Under the pieces are notes generated by a model that did not search any database, was not told the origin of the DNA, and was given only the letters and a program-made list of their open reading frames with translations. A stretch of 64,000 nucleotides of DNA from Phytophthora sp. 'mugwort' (lineage: Eukaryota > Oomycota > Peronosporomycetes > Peronosporales > Peronosporaceae), in the NCBI GenBank assembly GCA_033558025.1, contig JAUCEF010000005.1, positions 372,001-436,000 of the forward strand, in the 5' to 3' direction. The first letter of the stretch is position 1. Each line of letters starts with the position of its first letter. Position numbers and translations under genes: made by a program. Shown one piece after another: positions 1 to 11,964 of the stretch.

Positions 1-322
1 AAACCACCGTCGAACCAGGTGGAGCAGCCGTAGACCTGCAAGCCGTGGCCGGACCCACGGCATCCGCCCTTCGGACGCCAGACTCTTGGAGACCGCCGCT
101 AGGCTCGCCCATATCGTTCACAGCGGGGTACGGAACGCATCCCGTGTTAATGTCAATCTGGGGTTTGAACTTGCCACCGACATTTTTTTCTTTAGAGATC
201 GTGATTGGTTCAGGTTGAGGGTACGGCTTGACAGCTTTGTGCGGAATTGTCTTGTGCTGCCATTCCACTGGTTCTTGTTGCTCTTCCTGCTGAGCAGGGC
301 TCCGCAAAAATCAATATCAGTT
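1..322 (-). pseudogene. NLP (NPP1-type necrosis-inducing protein) gene fragment, N-terminal half, edge-truncated
   Basis: Reading the minus strand inward to base 1 gives a stretch of NLP-like sequence: a proline-rich lead, KAVKPYPQPEPITI, KFKPQIDINTGCVPYPAVN and GEPSGGLQESG. These are the hallmark blocks at the start of the NPP1 domain. NLPs are secreted cytolysin-like proteins of oomycetes and fungi that act on plant membranes. Here the upstream frame meets stops near 322 to 340, and no signal peptide is readable. Near bases 40 to 60 the frame changes: the conserved downstream region sits in another frame. The heptapeptide region with catalytic-site residues would lie beyond base 1 and is not seen. 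I call it a broken fragment. The family assignment rests on recognised motifs; the break is seen directly. Confidence 0.8.
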
Positions 323-491
323 ATAATAATTTCCCGTAACTTACTGCAATAACTAATTCACCTCCTACTTCAATTTAGCGCAATATGAATGAGCAACCCA
401 CCGCCAGAATATATAGAAACGAATGGCACCAACCAAGCAATGCTAGCCACCCAAGGGCGAAAACTACTCCGGCGCCTTCATTTCGGTTATT

Positions 492-2078
492 TTGCAATCG
501 TTGTTCAACCGCACACTACACCCCACCAACCTCAAGGTGTGCCCCGCCTCCAGTTCTTCCATTTCCCCAAGCTCTCTCGCTTCCGCGCCCTTCATTCCTG
601 AGGAGGGAGACTACTACCACTGCCGTCTTTGCTTCCAGCGCAGAAAAAAAAGCAAGCCCCTGGCACTGGGTATACAAACCTAGTGGAACAACTCGTACGC
701 TGCCACGCCAGCACGTACGAGGATGAGTTTTTCTCCATCCAAAGACGCGAGGGAAGCCTCGACGCGTTCGTAAAAAGACATGAGTTCTCGCGGAACATCT
801 GGCTCGATCGGATAATCATGGAGAATCGCGAGCTGAGCATGTGTGAAAAGATGAAAACGCGTAAGTACACGAACCTGAGATCCGTGAGTGTCAACACGCT
901 CAAGAAGCACATGCTTGAACTGGAGGTGGTTGTGCAGAAGAGCGTCAAAACGCGATTGTCCGGTAAGAAAGTTGGCTTCGCAATTGAGGCTTGGACGGAA
1001 GACGGAACTCATTTTGTGGCTGTCATCGCCATCACCGATAAAGACAAGTTCGTATTGTGTTTCTCGACCTTGATGGATGAATCCGACATGGGCTCGGACG
1101 CGATCATCGAGCTGCTGGATGATCTGCTTGACACCTACGGAATTGATACCTCCCAGCTCTGCTTCTACGTGTGTGACCATGCGTCGGTGAATGTTGCTAT
1201 CGCAAAGAAGACCCAAGTTCCGATGATTGGATGTGCTAATCATCGGATGAATTTGGCAATGCAAGATTTCAAGCGGGAGCACGGTGATCTGTTGGGGAAG
1301 GTATAGCTGTTGATGACGAAGCTGAACTCGATCAAGAATCGGCAGCACCTTCGGGAGGTCGACGCACTCATGCCCATCTTTCGCAATGTCACGCGCTGGA
1401 GTAGCACGTTTGCTATGATAGACCGCTACTTCGCGATTTACTGCAAGCTAGACCGTGTCGATGATGATCTGGCCGACTATATCCCGACTCCACGGGAGAA
1501 TGTTCGCTTGAAGGCTCTTCATGATGATCTGAAGAATCTGGAGAGTGTCAACAAGAAGCTTCAGACAGACTCTGTGACTTTGCTAGACGTTCGAGTTCTT
1601 TTTGATCATGTGTGAAACACTACCCCATTACAAGACGCACCTGGCTGCTTTTGCCTCCGTGGTGAAATTTCCTGATTTTGAAAAACGGCATTACCAAGGT
1701 CCTTGCTGGGAAAGAGCGTCTCTTACGCGTGCCGAGCGTAGTGCTGCGACAAAGCTCCTGCATTCTGGTGACCCATCCGAGCTGCTGGAAAAAGAACAGT
1801 TCTCAGAAGTCACGAAGAAACGCTCTTTCGCAGAAGCAGCGCTGGCTGTGGAGACATCAACGCCTACTCGCGTTGATTTAAAGTGGATTCCTCCAACTTC
1901 TAATGATGTTGAATGTCTTTTCTCTTGTGCCCGCATCGTCTACTCACGTCTGCGGCGCAGTCTCAACCCAATGACTCTCGAAACTATGATGTTTCTGCAG
2001 TATAATCGGAGCTTGTGGGACTCAGGTGCAGTTGCTCAAGCTGTCGAGAACAACAAGAAGAAGCGACGTGTAGATTAG
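492..2078 (+). mobile_element. hAT-family transposase remnant 1 (BED finger to dimerisation domain)
   Basis: Pieces of one hAT transposase lie in order on the plus strand. A BED-type zinc finger is split: the CRLC pair is in the frame around 615 to 645, and GYTNLVEQLVRCH lies in the frame starting at 629. The join sits at an A-rich run near 640. The next piece (629 to 1306) carries an RNase H-like part (VGFAIEAWTEDGTHFVAVIA, CDHASVNVAIAKK, GCANHRMNLAM). A TAG stop at 1304 interrupts it, and the same frame continues at 1310 to 1615 (RNVTRWSSTFAMIDRYF). After another frame change the C-terminal hAT dimerisation domain follows at 1602 to 2078, with PPTSNDVECLFSCARIVYS. hAT elements move by cut and paste. 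Two frameshifts and one stop show it is dead. The terminal repeats were not located. Confidence 0.85.
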
Positions 2079-4190
2079 TTTTCTATGACGGCGAGGTGCT
2101 GATTTGACACATCATGGATAATCAAAAACTACCTAGTACTATGTCAGCTTTTTGTGTTATGTTCGCAATATGATAATCGGTGCTAATGGCTCGATGGTAC
2201 TAGACTTGTGGGGTAAAGGACTTGTGGTAGTTCAATGGAACGGAAATGCGCGGCGGGAGGGTTCTCAGGATAGACCCCCTCCTGGCGAGAGGGTTCTCAG
2301 GGTACCCCCCCCTCTCCCCTCCTGATGCCAGTGAGCGCACCTGCTTAGCTTAGTTCCGTAGTTTTCGTGATGGTGAGATATGGCGGCGACGAGGCGCTAG
2401 TGATGGATAGCTCCACGATGCTCACGATGCTTGTCATACTGAAAAAAATACTAAAAATAACACCATTATTAATTGGCGGGGCCTCGACCCTACAATCAAT
2501 TCGGTATTGCATTGTCAGCAGCCGTGCTGCTGAGTAACATCTTTAACCTGAGTCGCGATAACCGCGAGGACAGCGGCTCAGATGAAGAAACCGAACTTTA
2601 TTGAGTGGGAGATGGGATGGAAAGTGTTGGCGTGTCTGGTACGGCAATATGGAGAGTGAAGATGCTCTTCAGAAGAGAAAATATGGCCTTGAGTTGAAGT
2701 GTAAGACTACAGCGCACCACGTAACAAGTCCTGGCATAGAGTAACCCTATGCTGCGCTACCAGATCGCGTTCGGGATCATTGGATCGATTGCGGGTGGCA
2801 CTTGAGTTTCGCATGGAGCACAGCGACTCACATGACTATGCAGGTAGCTGGTGTGTGCGGCGTGACAGGGACGGCAGCAGTTGTCGCCATCGGGGAGCTA
2901 CAAGGAGGATCTGTCAAGTTTTTTTTTTAAACGACCACCAGAGAGGTATGCCCATCAGCCTTGATCAAATCCAGCATGCGATCATCGCGTATGTTACACA
3001 ACGAATGGCAGGAGAGACGATCTGCTGAAGGGTTACCGTAAGCGGCGACTTCCGCCATGTTCTTTAGATGTATTGCACGTTGTAGTAGGTTAAGTCGGCG
3101 GCCTGGCAGTTTCGCCTGCATTGCACTGCAGCAGAAGAGATTTGCATTGGAAGGATAGACGCTCCCGTCGAAGCGTCTGTCATTTGCCAGAAACAGAACC
3201 TTACGCAGAAATCCAAGAAACGCAACCAAAAAAATTATACTCAACGATTTAGTCGGAGTACGATTTGCATGCAGAGCGTTTCACGTAACTGGATCATATG
3301 TATTCAGAGACAAAAGGGCTTGAAATTGACAAAACAACAGAAACATAATCCCTATTTTCTCACATGATGTTACTATTTAATATTAAAATAACAGCAGGCA
3401 GCGTTGATAATATATTAAAACTGTGAACCATGTAGATGGTGGCGCAAATAATAATATATTCGTGACTCCACAATTGCGAAACTTTGGCTACAAATTTTTG
3501 CTGCTACTGTATCGCCGTCGGCAAGGATAGTGTCTAGCATTGTACATGTTCAATGCATGACAACGGGAGCACGTGTACATGGCTTAAGCGTAAATTTTCT
3601 CCAGCAATATCCAAGCGCGCTCCTAGTGCTCAGTCTTGCTCCCACCAGAAACGCAGGCATTGCAGACGTTGCTACAACCCTTGGGTCGCAGAAACCGCGG
3701 TAAAATCCACAAAAGCTACAGCTATGGGGTAAATCCACAGCTTGCAAAATTTAGTCCATAGAGTGTGGGAAAAGTTCCCCGCGTGTCGAAAAAGTCCACA
3801 GCTTGCTGAATCAATCAGCAGATCCATGGTATCCCTCCTCCATTACCAGGCACGTTTCGCTTCGCTCGCGATATGAAGATAGAACCTCCTGGCGAGTGCA
3901 ATACGCGGCTAGCTGTGGAGCTCGGCGCGGGGCTCGCCTCCGCAAATACCGCGCGGCCATGCTTCGCGGGGACCCGCGCAGGTTGCTTTGATTTCGCGCG
4001 CTCGCACCCGCTCCTCTTAGTTGGCATACAATAAAGGTGTCGTCAGTCGCTGTGGGCTGGAGTCGCAAGAGCTCTGAACTATCCCTCAATGAGCTGTAGA
4101 TTTTTTGCCATTTCCTAATGGGTCATAAAACGTACCATCTTATCTGATACAGAATCCTTACGAGGTATTTCGCCATCTAAATAGTGGACG
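2079..4190. other. Stretch without a recognisable gene
   Basis: No product can be named here. The stretch has a C/G-rich patch at 2245 to 2325 in which GAGGGTTCTCAGG recurs, an AT-rich part at 3300 to 3480, and a GC-rich part at 3890 to 4020. The longest open frame is on the minus strand at 3244 to 2927 (105 codons); it shows no motif I know and has no promoter that I can see. The phrase 'tccacagcttgc' occurs twice, near 3735 and 3796. I see no RNA gene. Confidence 0.5.
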
Positions 4191-4197
4191 GCGAATC

Positions 4198-4416
4198 ATG
4201 AAATCAGAAAACAAATATCAGGAGTGCGGCATATTGGATCAGTCGACAGCGACACTCATACTACGGTCGCCGACCCAAAGCCTCCGCGTACCGGCACGAT
4301 CTACCGATACCCATGGCCTATTGTGCCTTACCCGACTTATGGCCAAGCTGTCCTCAAAAGGTAGGTCCTTCGCAAGCGCGTTACGGGGAAAAGGTATGAT
4401 TTGTCGAGCCAATTAA
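4198..4416 (+). other. 72-codon orphan open frame with a short block shared with 35.9 kb
   Basis: The reading frame encodes a 72-residue peptide of no known family. Around 4235 to 4262 the DNA (TTGGATCAGTCGACAGCGAC) is nearly the same as DNA at about 35,942 to 35,970, which lies just past the 3' end of the pogo-like gene at 36.1 kb. Since a pogo-like gene also begins nearby at 4.97 kb on the minus strand, the block may be a shared transposon flank. That is an inference from one short match. A protein-coding role is doubtful. Confidence 0.25.
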
Positions 4417-4969
4417 ATGTACCGGTATTTGCCTTTTTTTTTCGTCAAATGACTGTTGGGGGAGGGCGGACTACTTTTAAATATTTGGGACCGAATGACC
4501 ACAATTAATATGCCATTCGGACCTCTGAAAGAGTCACCAGTACTCAGGGATGAAATGTCCTATGTGTCAGGTGAGGGTAGGAGTATGTTTAGGCATAGGT
4601 ACCTAGTCAGTTGGGGGCTTTCCTAAGACCGCTACACCGTTCATCCGAATTAGTCGTGCCATGACTATTTACCGTGTAGTGTTTTTTTTGGACGCTCATT
4701 ATTGTGAATGACGCAGGAACAATTACGCTACACGATTATATTCGGTGTATTCGGGGAAAGGCCGATATAGTATCGTAAATGTTGCACATCAATGACAAAC
4801 GATGGCATTGGTGGAGTTGTTTAGCCGCGTTGCGCCACGTGCTATATCTCAGCTTCGAGTCTGCGTGCAGTGATAGCACAGAGAGGTCCCAATCGGGAGA
4901 TTTAAAATCGCCATGTAAGTCCATTTTTTACGAAAGAAAATATTATGCAAAATGAAAGAGAACCAGACG

Positions 4970-6462
4970 ACGCCTAGATGACCACCGACGTCGCGCCTTC
5001 CTGGTATCCCTCCTCAAAACAGTCGGGGTACGTAGCGATCACCTCCTTCAACCCCCGACTGAGCTGCGCGACCGTCCACACTCCATCGGGAGGAACGTCC
5101 AGGCCCCACTGCATCATAGCCTTCTAGGCCCAGTTGTCGCAGTTCGCGAGCTAACCGGACGAAGACGTTCCTGTCTTCCAGTCACAATTCCGAATGGCAT
5201 CCTTGTTGCGCCGCTCTGCTAGCCGACTCCAGTGCTCCTTAATGCGTTGAATCGGAAAGCGATCTACAGGCTGCACTTTGTCCGTGGAAGTGGGAGGGAA
5301 AATCTTCACCTTGGTTAGCAGCTTACGAGCCGTGTCTTCGACGTCATCGCCACAGTGTCATTGTCCATCCAGAGCACCCGCAAACTTGCAAACGGGCCAT
5401 CAGGTCCCCAGCATCGCGGTTCGCGAAGCGACTCACACATGAGCCGTCCATTGATTAATGCGCTGGGTGAATACCTGGAGCATACACCAGGGGTGTTATC
5501 TGGAAGAGTCTGTATGGGACAGCTGGAGTTCTCGTTCTTGAAGATAAGTATCGGCAAAGGATGCGCGCGTCAGTTCCTCCCTTCAGCAGGACACACATGG
5601 TGATGCCCTCACGTCCTGTCCCATAGCAACAAAATAATAAAGTCAGTATCATACAATTAACATATAGTCACTCACATACCGTACCTGAAACACTGCTAGG
5701 ATACTTCATCGTTTGAGCCTCCATAAAGTCAGGTGTCTTACCATCGTCGAGGTCGATGCCGAAGTGGCTCTCGTCCATGTTGTACTGTTGGTCCGGATCC
5801 ACCGCGCCGTCCTCAAATTAGCGCTTCAGCTGACCCAAATGCTTAGCCACTTCCTTCCTTGTCAATCTGCATCTATTTATCTGCGCTAACCTGCTTTTGC
5901 CTTTGTCGCTCTGGTAGACGATATTGTAGAGCTCGAGAAAGTCTTGAACCCGACGAGGGGTCAGCACACTTGTGAACGGCTTGTTATTAACGGTATAGCG
6001 GGCGTTGAAGCGTGGATGCTCGCTATCTTCAATAAAGACGACGCCCATTTCAGCCACGAATTGTTTGGAAAGCTTGACACCTGAACGACGAAGTCGCTGT
6101 AACTCTGCCAGCATCAGTGCGTATAGCCAATCCCAGTTCACATCAAGCCTCTTTCCCTTTCCTCCAAGCGTCTTTACGACAAACTGGTGTCTTTTTCGCT
6201 GCCGATTGGTTGCGTACTTCAGCTGCCGTGAGTCTTCAAGGCTGGCCACTGTTTCGGTGCGTCTCTTCCACCAGTCACGAGCCTTGTCCAAGTTTACTCG
6301 CCTGTCGAGGAGCGGAACAGCGCTGGAAAAGGTCGATCTTGCGCCCGTACAGCCCCTTCGAGCCACGAAGAGCTTGAGCCAGCTCCATCCAGTCGGTTCA
6401 TCGAACTCGATCGCAGAGAGACACTACTTGTTAGAGGTTCCGTGCATCTTCCTCCGCCATTT
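4970..6462 (-). mobile_element. pogo-like (DDE_1) transposase remnant 1
   Basis: On the minus strand a start MAEEDARNL (about 6462) leads, after a frame change, into a long frame from 6366 to 5818. It has a basic DNA-binding part (RKRHQFVVKTLGGKGKRLDV, NWDWLYALMLAELQRLRRSG) and ends in KEVAKHLGQLKR. A TAA stop at 5818 to 5820 interrupts it; the same frame then continues with FEDGAVDP and QYNMDESHFGIDLDDG, the first catalytic Asp region of DDE_1 transposases. Further pieces in other frames give SLREPRCWGPDGPFASL and LRVLWMDND (5557 to 5330), and CKVQPVDRFPIQRIKEHW with GLKEVIATYPDCFEEGYQ down to about 4975. This is a cut-and-paste transposase of the Tc1/mariner-pogo group, inactivated by a stop and several frame changes. 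Confidence 0.8.
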
Positions 6463-6469
6463 CTATTTG

Positions 6470-7395
6470 GAAGCGAACCTCTTGTGCTTAGATCAAAGTT
6501 CCTGGAGAGTGGATGGCGGTTGGCAGTCAGCCTTGCCGAGCATGCGTAATTTGTGGTGCACACTAATTTTGGTGCACGACTAATTAAGGTATAAGCACTA
6601 CTTCTCAATAAAATAAGTACGATGCATGACTATTGAAGTCACACGACTAATTAGGGTAAACGGTGTACTCCTACGTAGGACCCTAAAATGGAGGGCGTTT
6701 TGGCATAAAAGCACAATACATGACGCCGCGTCAACAGCGGCTTTCATATTAGTTGCCCCAATGGGAGATTAAAAAGTGAAATCACCGGTTTATTATTGTT
6801 TTTATTGTTTGGAGTTAGATATACAGTCGCTCAGTTACGGTAATGTAGTCGCGTAAAGTACGGGCTATGTGTACCTAACCTAATACAAATCGTACTTTGT
6901 TAAACATTTCGTACTGAAAATGGTGGAAGGTATATGAGACAACGGCAACCACAAATTATTTATCAACCAAGGTACGAATTGCAATTTAGATACACCATAC
7001 AAAAGAGGGATATCGTAGCTTTCGTTTGAGCCCATCCACAGTTAACTATGTGCAGAGGAAGCCGAGCGCGAGGTCCGTAAAAATATCTCCATTTTCGGCT
7101 CGACAACTTAAAAATATTTTATCAGTGTTTTAGGGGTAACAGCGCGTAAGGAATCCGCTCATGGTCTCTGAATTCACTAAAATGAGCTGTAACATGTCGA
7201 TATATATATATATTTACCAGGCCACTTCAAATCTCAGGGGGTATATTTTTGAATATGTTTCAAAAATTTAAATGCAGTCACTAGGGAACATTTTGATTAG
7301 CCAGTGAACACAGCTAACAAAATGTGGTACTTCCCTTCGTAACCTAGGTCTCGTCGTTCAAAGGCGCCGGAGCCTTGCGCTTCTTGCTGTTTGCA
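6470..7395. other. Stretch without a recognisable gene; AT microsatellite
   Basis: No open frame of interest is seen. A (TA)n run sits at about 7199 to 7212 and AT-rich sequence surrounds it. The motif CACGACTAATTA or close variants appears at about 6575 and 6642. No terminal repeat could be tied to either flanking transposon. Confidence 0.5.
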
Positions 7396-7456
7396 GTACT
7401 CATATTGCTTGCAGCTGCTCTCTTTTTTTGCGGCGCCCCTCCTTATTATTCGAAGG

Positions 7457-7472
7457 GGGGGGGGGGGGGGGG
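7457..7472. repeat. Poly-G run
   Basis: About sixteen to eighteen consecutive G residues lie within the C-terminal end of GQNK copy A (minus strand: proline codons). Its exact length is prone to sequencing error. Confidence 0.8.
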
Positions 7473-8200
7473 TTCTGCGTGTGAGGACTCGTAAGCCATT
7501 CTACGTTGGTCTTGCTTCTTCTTGTTACCACCACCATTGCAGCGCGGTGCTTTAAGCATGCTTGCTTAGTCGTCTTCGCGGCATTTCCCTCATTCTCACT
7601 CGGCTTTGCGTACAAAGGGTCGTTCTCGAATGCTTGCGGGACGTACGGCCGTATCGACTTGTACATCTGCATTTTCGTTTGGCGTTTATAGGCGGGGGAG
7701 GCAGGACTTCGATGTAGTCGGTCATGATTCGCATCACCTTCGCCTTCGACGTCATAACACAATCGATCTTCCCGCCGTAAATCCTTATCCTCCGCGGCGG
7801 ACTGTGGGTCCTTCTTGCACGTCACACCCCAAGGCTTTAAGCTATCTATAGAAAATTCTGGAGCTGCCGCACGCCTTGAAGTTGTTTGTAGAGCTCAGTC
7901 AAAACCGGCTTGTGCGACTTAATAACCCGACTGCCCCGCTCCCCATGAACCGTGCCAGAGTTTGATGCAGCCGCATTGGCTGCTTATGACGTGGCCCATT
8001 GTCCAGCACTCATCGGTACCCATGGGCTTGCGAATATGCCCAACGCCGCGGTCGCACGAGTTCTTTTTATGACCCTTCACGGAAAACTTGAAATCCACGT
8101 GCTCAAAAATTCCCATGTCGACGAGTGTCAGCAAGAACTTGATCACGTAGTCCTTCTTGTTTTGACCCGAGCAGTCGTCCGCATACACAGTAAGCCTGGT

Positions 8201-8318
8201 TTTGCCAGACGGCACAGTCGTTGTCTCGGGAAAATGAGCCAGCATGGAGTTGACTTGGGTTTGCCAGACGGCACAAGCTTTGTCTTGACAAACTGAGCCA
8301 GCATGGGGTTGACTTGGA
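8201..8318. repeat. 59 bp tandem duplication inside GQNK copy A
   Basis: Two adjacent units begin with TTTGCCAGACGGCACA (8201 and 8260) and end with GTTGACTTGG. They share most bases, with about ten differences in the middle. The period of 59 is not a multiple of three, so the duplication shifts the frame just before the YADDC core. Confidence 0.85.
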
Positions 8319-9669
8319 GCTGCCTTTGCCACTGGTGTTTTCGTCGTAGATGTAGTTCGTCTGAGCGTTGACGTTCTCGTAGCAAATACCGAAGCAACTC
8401 ACTGACAGCAGCGAGAATTGTGACGGCGTATTGGCAACGCTAGGGATAGTCAGTTCTGGGAGTAGTTCATGACGATGACAGCATGCTCGCTGGAGCACGA
8501 CGGCTTTTCTTTCTTGTACTCTCGCCTGTAAGTAATTCAATAAGTTATCAAGATCCACATCAGATGATACCGAGGATAACAAATGTTCTTTACGTCCCCC
8601 CACTAATATTGCCGCATGTGCCGAGCTGATTCGGTATGGCGCCCGAGTGCTTCTGTCTTCTCCGTCGTGACACCACCCCACATCCCGGCGTGGTAAATAG
8701 CGCAAACTTCACATACGTTGCTGCGCGGAGACCGAGTCCGTATCGTAGGAGAGTACAGCGTAAAGATCTTCCTCATCGTGGCTCGCGCAGGCTGACGCAC
8801 TCTCAGGCCAGACTCCACAATGGCGTGCATCTCATCCCAAATAGCGTCCCAAGTGAAGTGCGCTGGCAGCAGTGTGTACTTATCACTGCTGTAGTATATC
8901 TGGATAGTTCCGTCGATATGCTTCTGCATCCGAACGCGCACTGAGACCACCTCTCCAACCTCCTTCGCGAAAGTTGTAAACAACTGAACTAGCCAAACGA
9001 CGTCTACTTGCGACGCATTCTTGTTGAGCTTGTTTCGGTGATCCTTGCCTGCCATGTTGCCATCACGAATACGGGTCTTGTACCTCTGCAGGCCATCGGT
9101 ACAACTCCGTAGCAGCGAGCGACGATTGGACAACACACTTGGCTAACGAACGGGAGATAATAGTTAACTCTCTCGATCACCACGCCCCTGCTTGAGGTCG
9201 ACCGATACTTGCATGAGCACAGCTAGCAGAGTGTACAAACTCGCAATCTTCTCCTTCTTCGTCATCTGCGATAACGAACACAAAAGAGAAGACAACCCCT
9301 TCGCCTTACCGCGCACACAGCAGTTTCTCACGAATCCGAGTTGATAATCCCAGTCACAGGAAGCGTGAGATTAACGTCAAACAAAACGTTGCTTAAGTCC
9401 TTCTCGACTCAGCAGCGCTTGCCTCACTCTCTGCTGTCAAAGCCTCTTCATCGTTGTCCTCACCCGACTGAGACGAGAAGTCTTCATCGCCACTGCCATC
9501 ATACTCTTCACTCGAACTAGCCTCACCCCCGCACGCACACAGCCCTCGATACTTTCCCTCACGCATGAATCACCTCCGCTGCGGCTGGTCCAGGTCCTCG
9601 ACTCCTTCAGGTCGGGTGGAAGGCGCTGTAGCAGCAGGTGGGTCGGGAGACGGAGGGGCATCAACGCGA

Positions 9670-11940
9670 CTGGTGGCTCGGCATTGTAGTGATTATCGAT
9701 CTACCGGTAGTTGAAAGACATACACCCCGTTTAGAATTTTGAATTTACCAAAAGGCCGGACTCCAAACTTCGGTTACGTACGAATTTCTATGATACAACT
9801 TCAAAGCCGATTATCTGGATAACTCTCAATGGCGCGTTAGTAACTTTTTGTTTGACATTGTCTCATATGCGGTGGCGACGTTGGAGGGGCTCGTTTCCGA
9901 AATTGCCTCCAAGCGCACACCTGGGTTCTTCGAGGCGGCAACTCGCGCTAAGGTGTTGAAAGGTTCGTCAACACTTATTCTTGAACTGACTTGTGCTTTC
10001 ATGCGATTGATTGAAAACTAGCCACGAACAAGATGATCATTGGAACGGCAGAGGCGTACCACTCCGTGGCGGCACCAGCGACCAACGCAATTGCGCACAG
10101 ATCTTAGCTTAGAGGTATGCCCCCGCTGTTCTTGCTGGCGCTGCCATGGAGAGGGATGGTCAGGCTGTGGAGGAAATCATTGTCGCTCTGCTGAAAAATT
10201 AGCCATCGATCCCGGTCACCGGATTCAATTCGTCAAGAATGTCACGAAAGAACAGAAGAGCAAAAACAAAAACAAAATTTATTTTAGTATTATATATATA
10301 TATAGGAAAAGCTGTCATGAAGCCTACGAAGATTTTTTTTTTTACTAGGTGCAAGTTTAATGCGGCCGTGTTTAGTGTCGGCCGTCTTTGGCTTTACCAC
10401 AAGACACTCCAACCTAGCAAGCCAATACTAGTTAGTTTGACTATTATAACTGCTTATGAACTCTCTTTACAACTTAGTTTCAGGCGCAAATGCCATTGAG
10501 ATTTTTGACAAAGTAATACAAGTACAACCATTATCGCAACGCCGTGCATGGGTCTAGATTATGAATACGATGAGGAAGGAGCGGTTAAGATGGTTGTGTC
10601 TCATCCGATCTTCGAGATGGTCGCTGCACCTGCACTCACCGCGTGGCCATCACTCAGTTCCGGCGAGAGCACAGGAAGTATCAACTTAAGTGGCCAGGGC
10701 ACGGTTCGGCTAAAAGCTAACCTGCTCAAAAAAGTTGGATGCCGGTTAATGGGAAATTTAGGTAACGCTAGCTTGTACTCGGAGCTCATGTAGGCCCCGC
10801 AAACGCCTTCTACAACGACCTAAAAAGCATGCTGTTCTCCAAGTGCTCGGTCTAATATGCCTGAATGATGCGGACGAGCACAGCCCGCTGTCAACGAGTG
10901 CGAACGCGACCGGGACAGACGAGCCCATGAATGCAAAACATCATGGGCCAGTCTTGCGAGGAACGGAAATTTCTTCGACCCGAAGTAATTCCACTACAGA
11001 CAAATATCTCGGCAGATGTGATCTGGGTTACAAGTAGCTTGCACGTACTGTGCCATCTCGTCCTGCGCCTCAGCTTGCCTACCGCCACCCAACAATCAGC
11101 TAATATAAGGAGCATCGCTCGCAAAACCTTAAGCGGGAATTTCCTCCACCGCTCCGAGCGTAGGCGGAAGTCAGAACGAAGGAGATGCACCTCCTTTTCC
11201 ATTCCATCACCAAGTTTGTACCAGGCCCGATCAACGCGAGGATCCAGAAAGAGAGCGGGCCGAGGCAGCCATCCCCGAAGAGCTGACTTATACCTGAGTT
11301 TTGCTTTCATTTTTCATTTCTGCCTGCCTCACCTGTAATTCCGTGGTGATTCAGTCGCATTTCGGCCTTGGATTGTATGATTGCAGTGGGCCTTTATGCT
11401 TTCGTAAAGGAGACCCCGTCAAAACGTAATGATAATACATGAGGGGAGCGAATGCTGCGCCCAACTAAAAAATGTATCCGTATCGCGACTAGGTGTTTGC
11501 CCTACCCTCATAGATATCCGTCCGGACGTATAACGTATAGCTGCGTATATGACCTCGGTTGGCCATTCAATAAGAAGCGGGGGAGCGCGGCGTCAAATAC
11601 AGCATGATCTGCTGGGATCAGCCCCCAGGCGCCGGCACCGCACGAAGAAGGCGAAGGCGTTGGCGGGGGGCGTCTACAGCGGCAGGGGAGGGTGTGATCT
11701 CCGCATCAACGCAAGAGGGCAGCGAAAACTTCACGTGAAACAGTGGCGTTCCCGTCCGCCGGTGATGAAGATTGTGAAAAGGACAGAGGACGACGTCTCG
11801 ACTAACAGGAGCAGTGAACAGTAGTTGAATGATAGCGACGTGGATACGTTCAGCACCACGTAGCCAGCCCAAACGGAGCCACTCGGACCAATCGGCCCCC
11901 TCACACGTACAAGAAGATCCAAACGATTCGTAGCTGACGA
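9670..11940. other. 2.3 kb of unidentified sequence with scattered short frames
   Basis: No product is recognised. A frame at about 9838 to 10020 (+) would encode a helical peptide with FDIVSYAVATLEGLVSEIAS. An 81-codon frame at 10548 to 10793 (+) starts MGLDYEYDEEGAVKMVV. Minus-strand 11310 to 10891 is open for 139 codons and has no motif I can name. A (TA)7-like run sits near 10290 and a T-run near 10330. The segment may contain a decayed transposon and part of the 5' region of the MULE that follows. I saw no RNA gene. Confidence 0.35.
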
Positions 11941-11964
11941 TAGCTCCCTCTCTTTGTAAGACGG

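Larger units (their letters stand above)
7400..9664 (-). mobile_element. GQNK-type transposase-like gene, lineage 1, copy A (broken)
   Basis: Minus-strand pieces in order: an acidic N-terminus (EEYDGSGDEDFSSQSGEDND, about 9540 to 9430); a central region (9136 to 8603) with AKEVGEVVSVRVRMQKHIDG, YTLLPAHFTWDAIWDEMHAI and NVCEVCAIYHAGMWGG; NYIYDENTSGKGSS near 8350; the core TVYADDCSGQNKKDYVIKFL and KGHKKNSCDRGVGHIRK (8332 to 7919 frame); and a C-terminus (7825 to 7400) with MYKSIRPYVPQAFENDPLYA and KHRAAM. The D-x-C-x-GQNK block also occurs in uncharacterised proteins of other eukaryotes; I recall DUF7869 as the relevant Pfam domain. A role as an RNase H-like transposase is my inference. Frame changes and a 59 bp tandem duplication at 8201 to 8318 break it. 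Confidence 0.65.

Noticed and set aside
7457..7472. Poly-G (7,457) and poly-C (51,959) runs as regulatory sites
   Set aside because: Homopolymers of uncertain length inside decayed sequence; no evidence of function.
10891..11310. A 139-codon minus frame as a hAT transposase piece (ALFLDPRVDRAW)
   Set aside because: One loose resemblance to a hAT block and no others near it.
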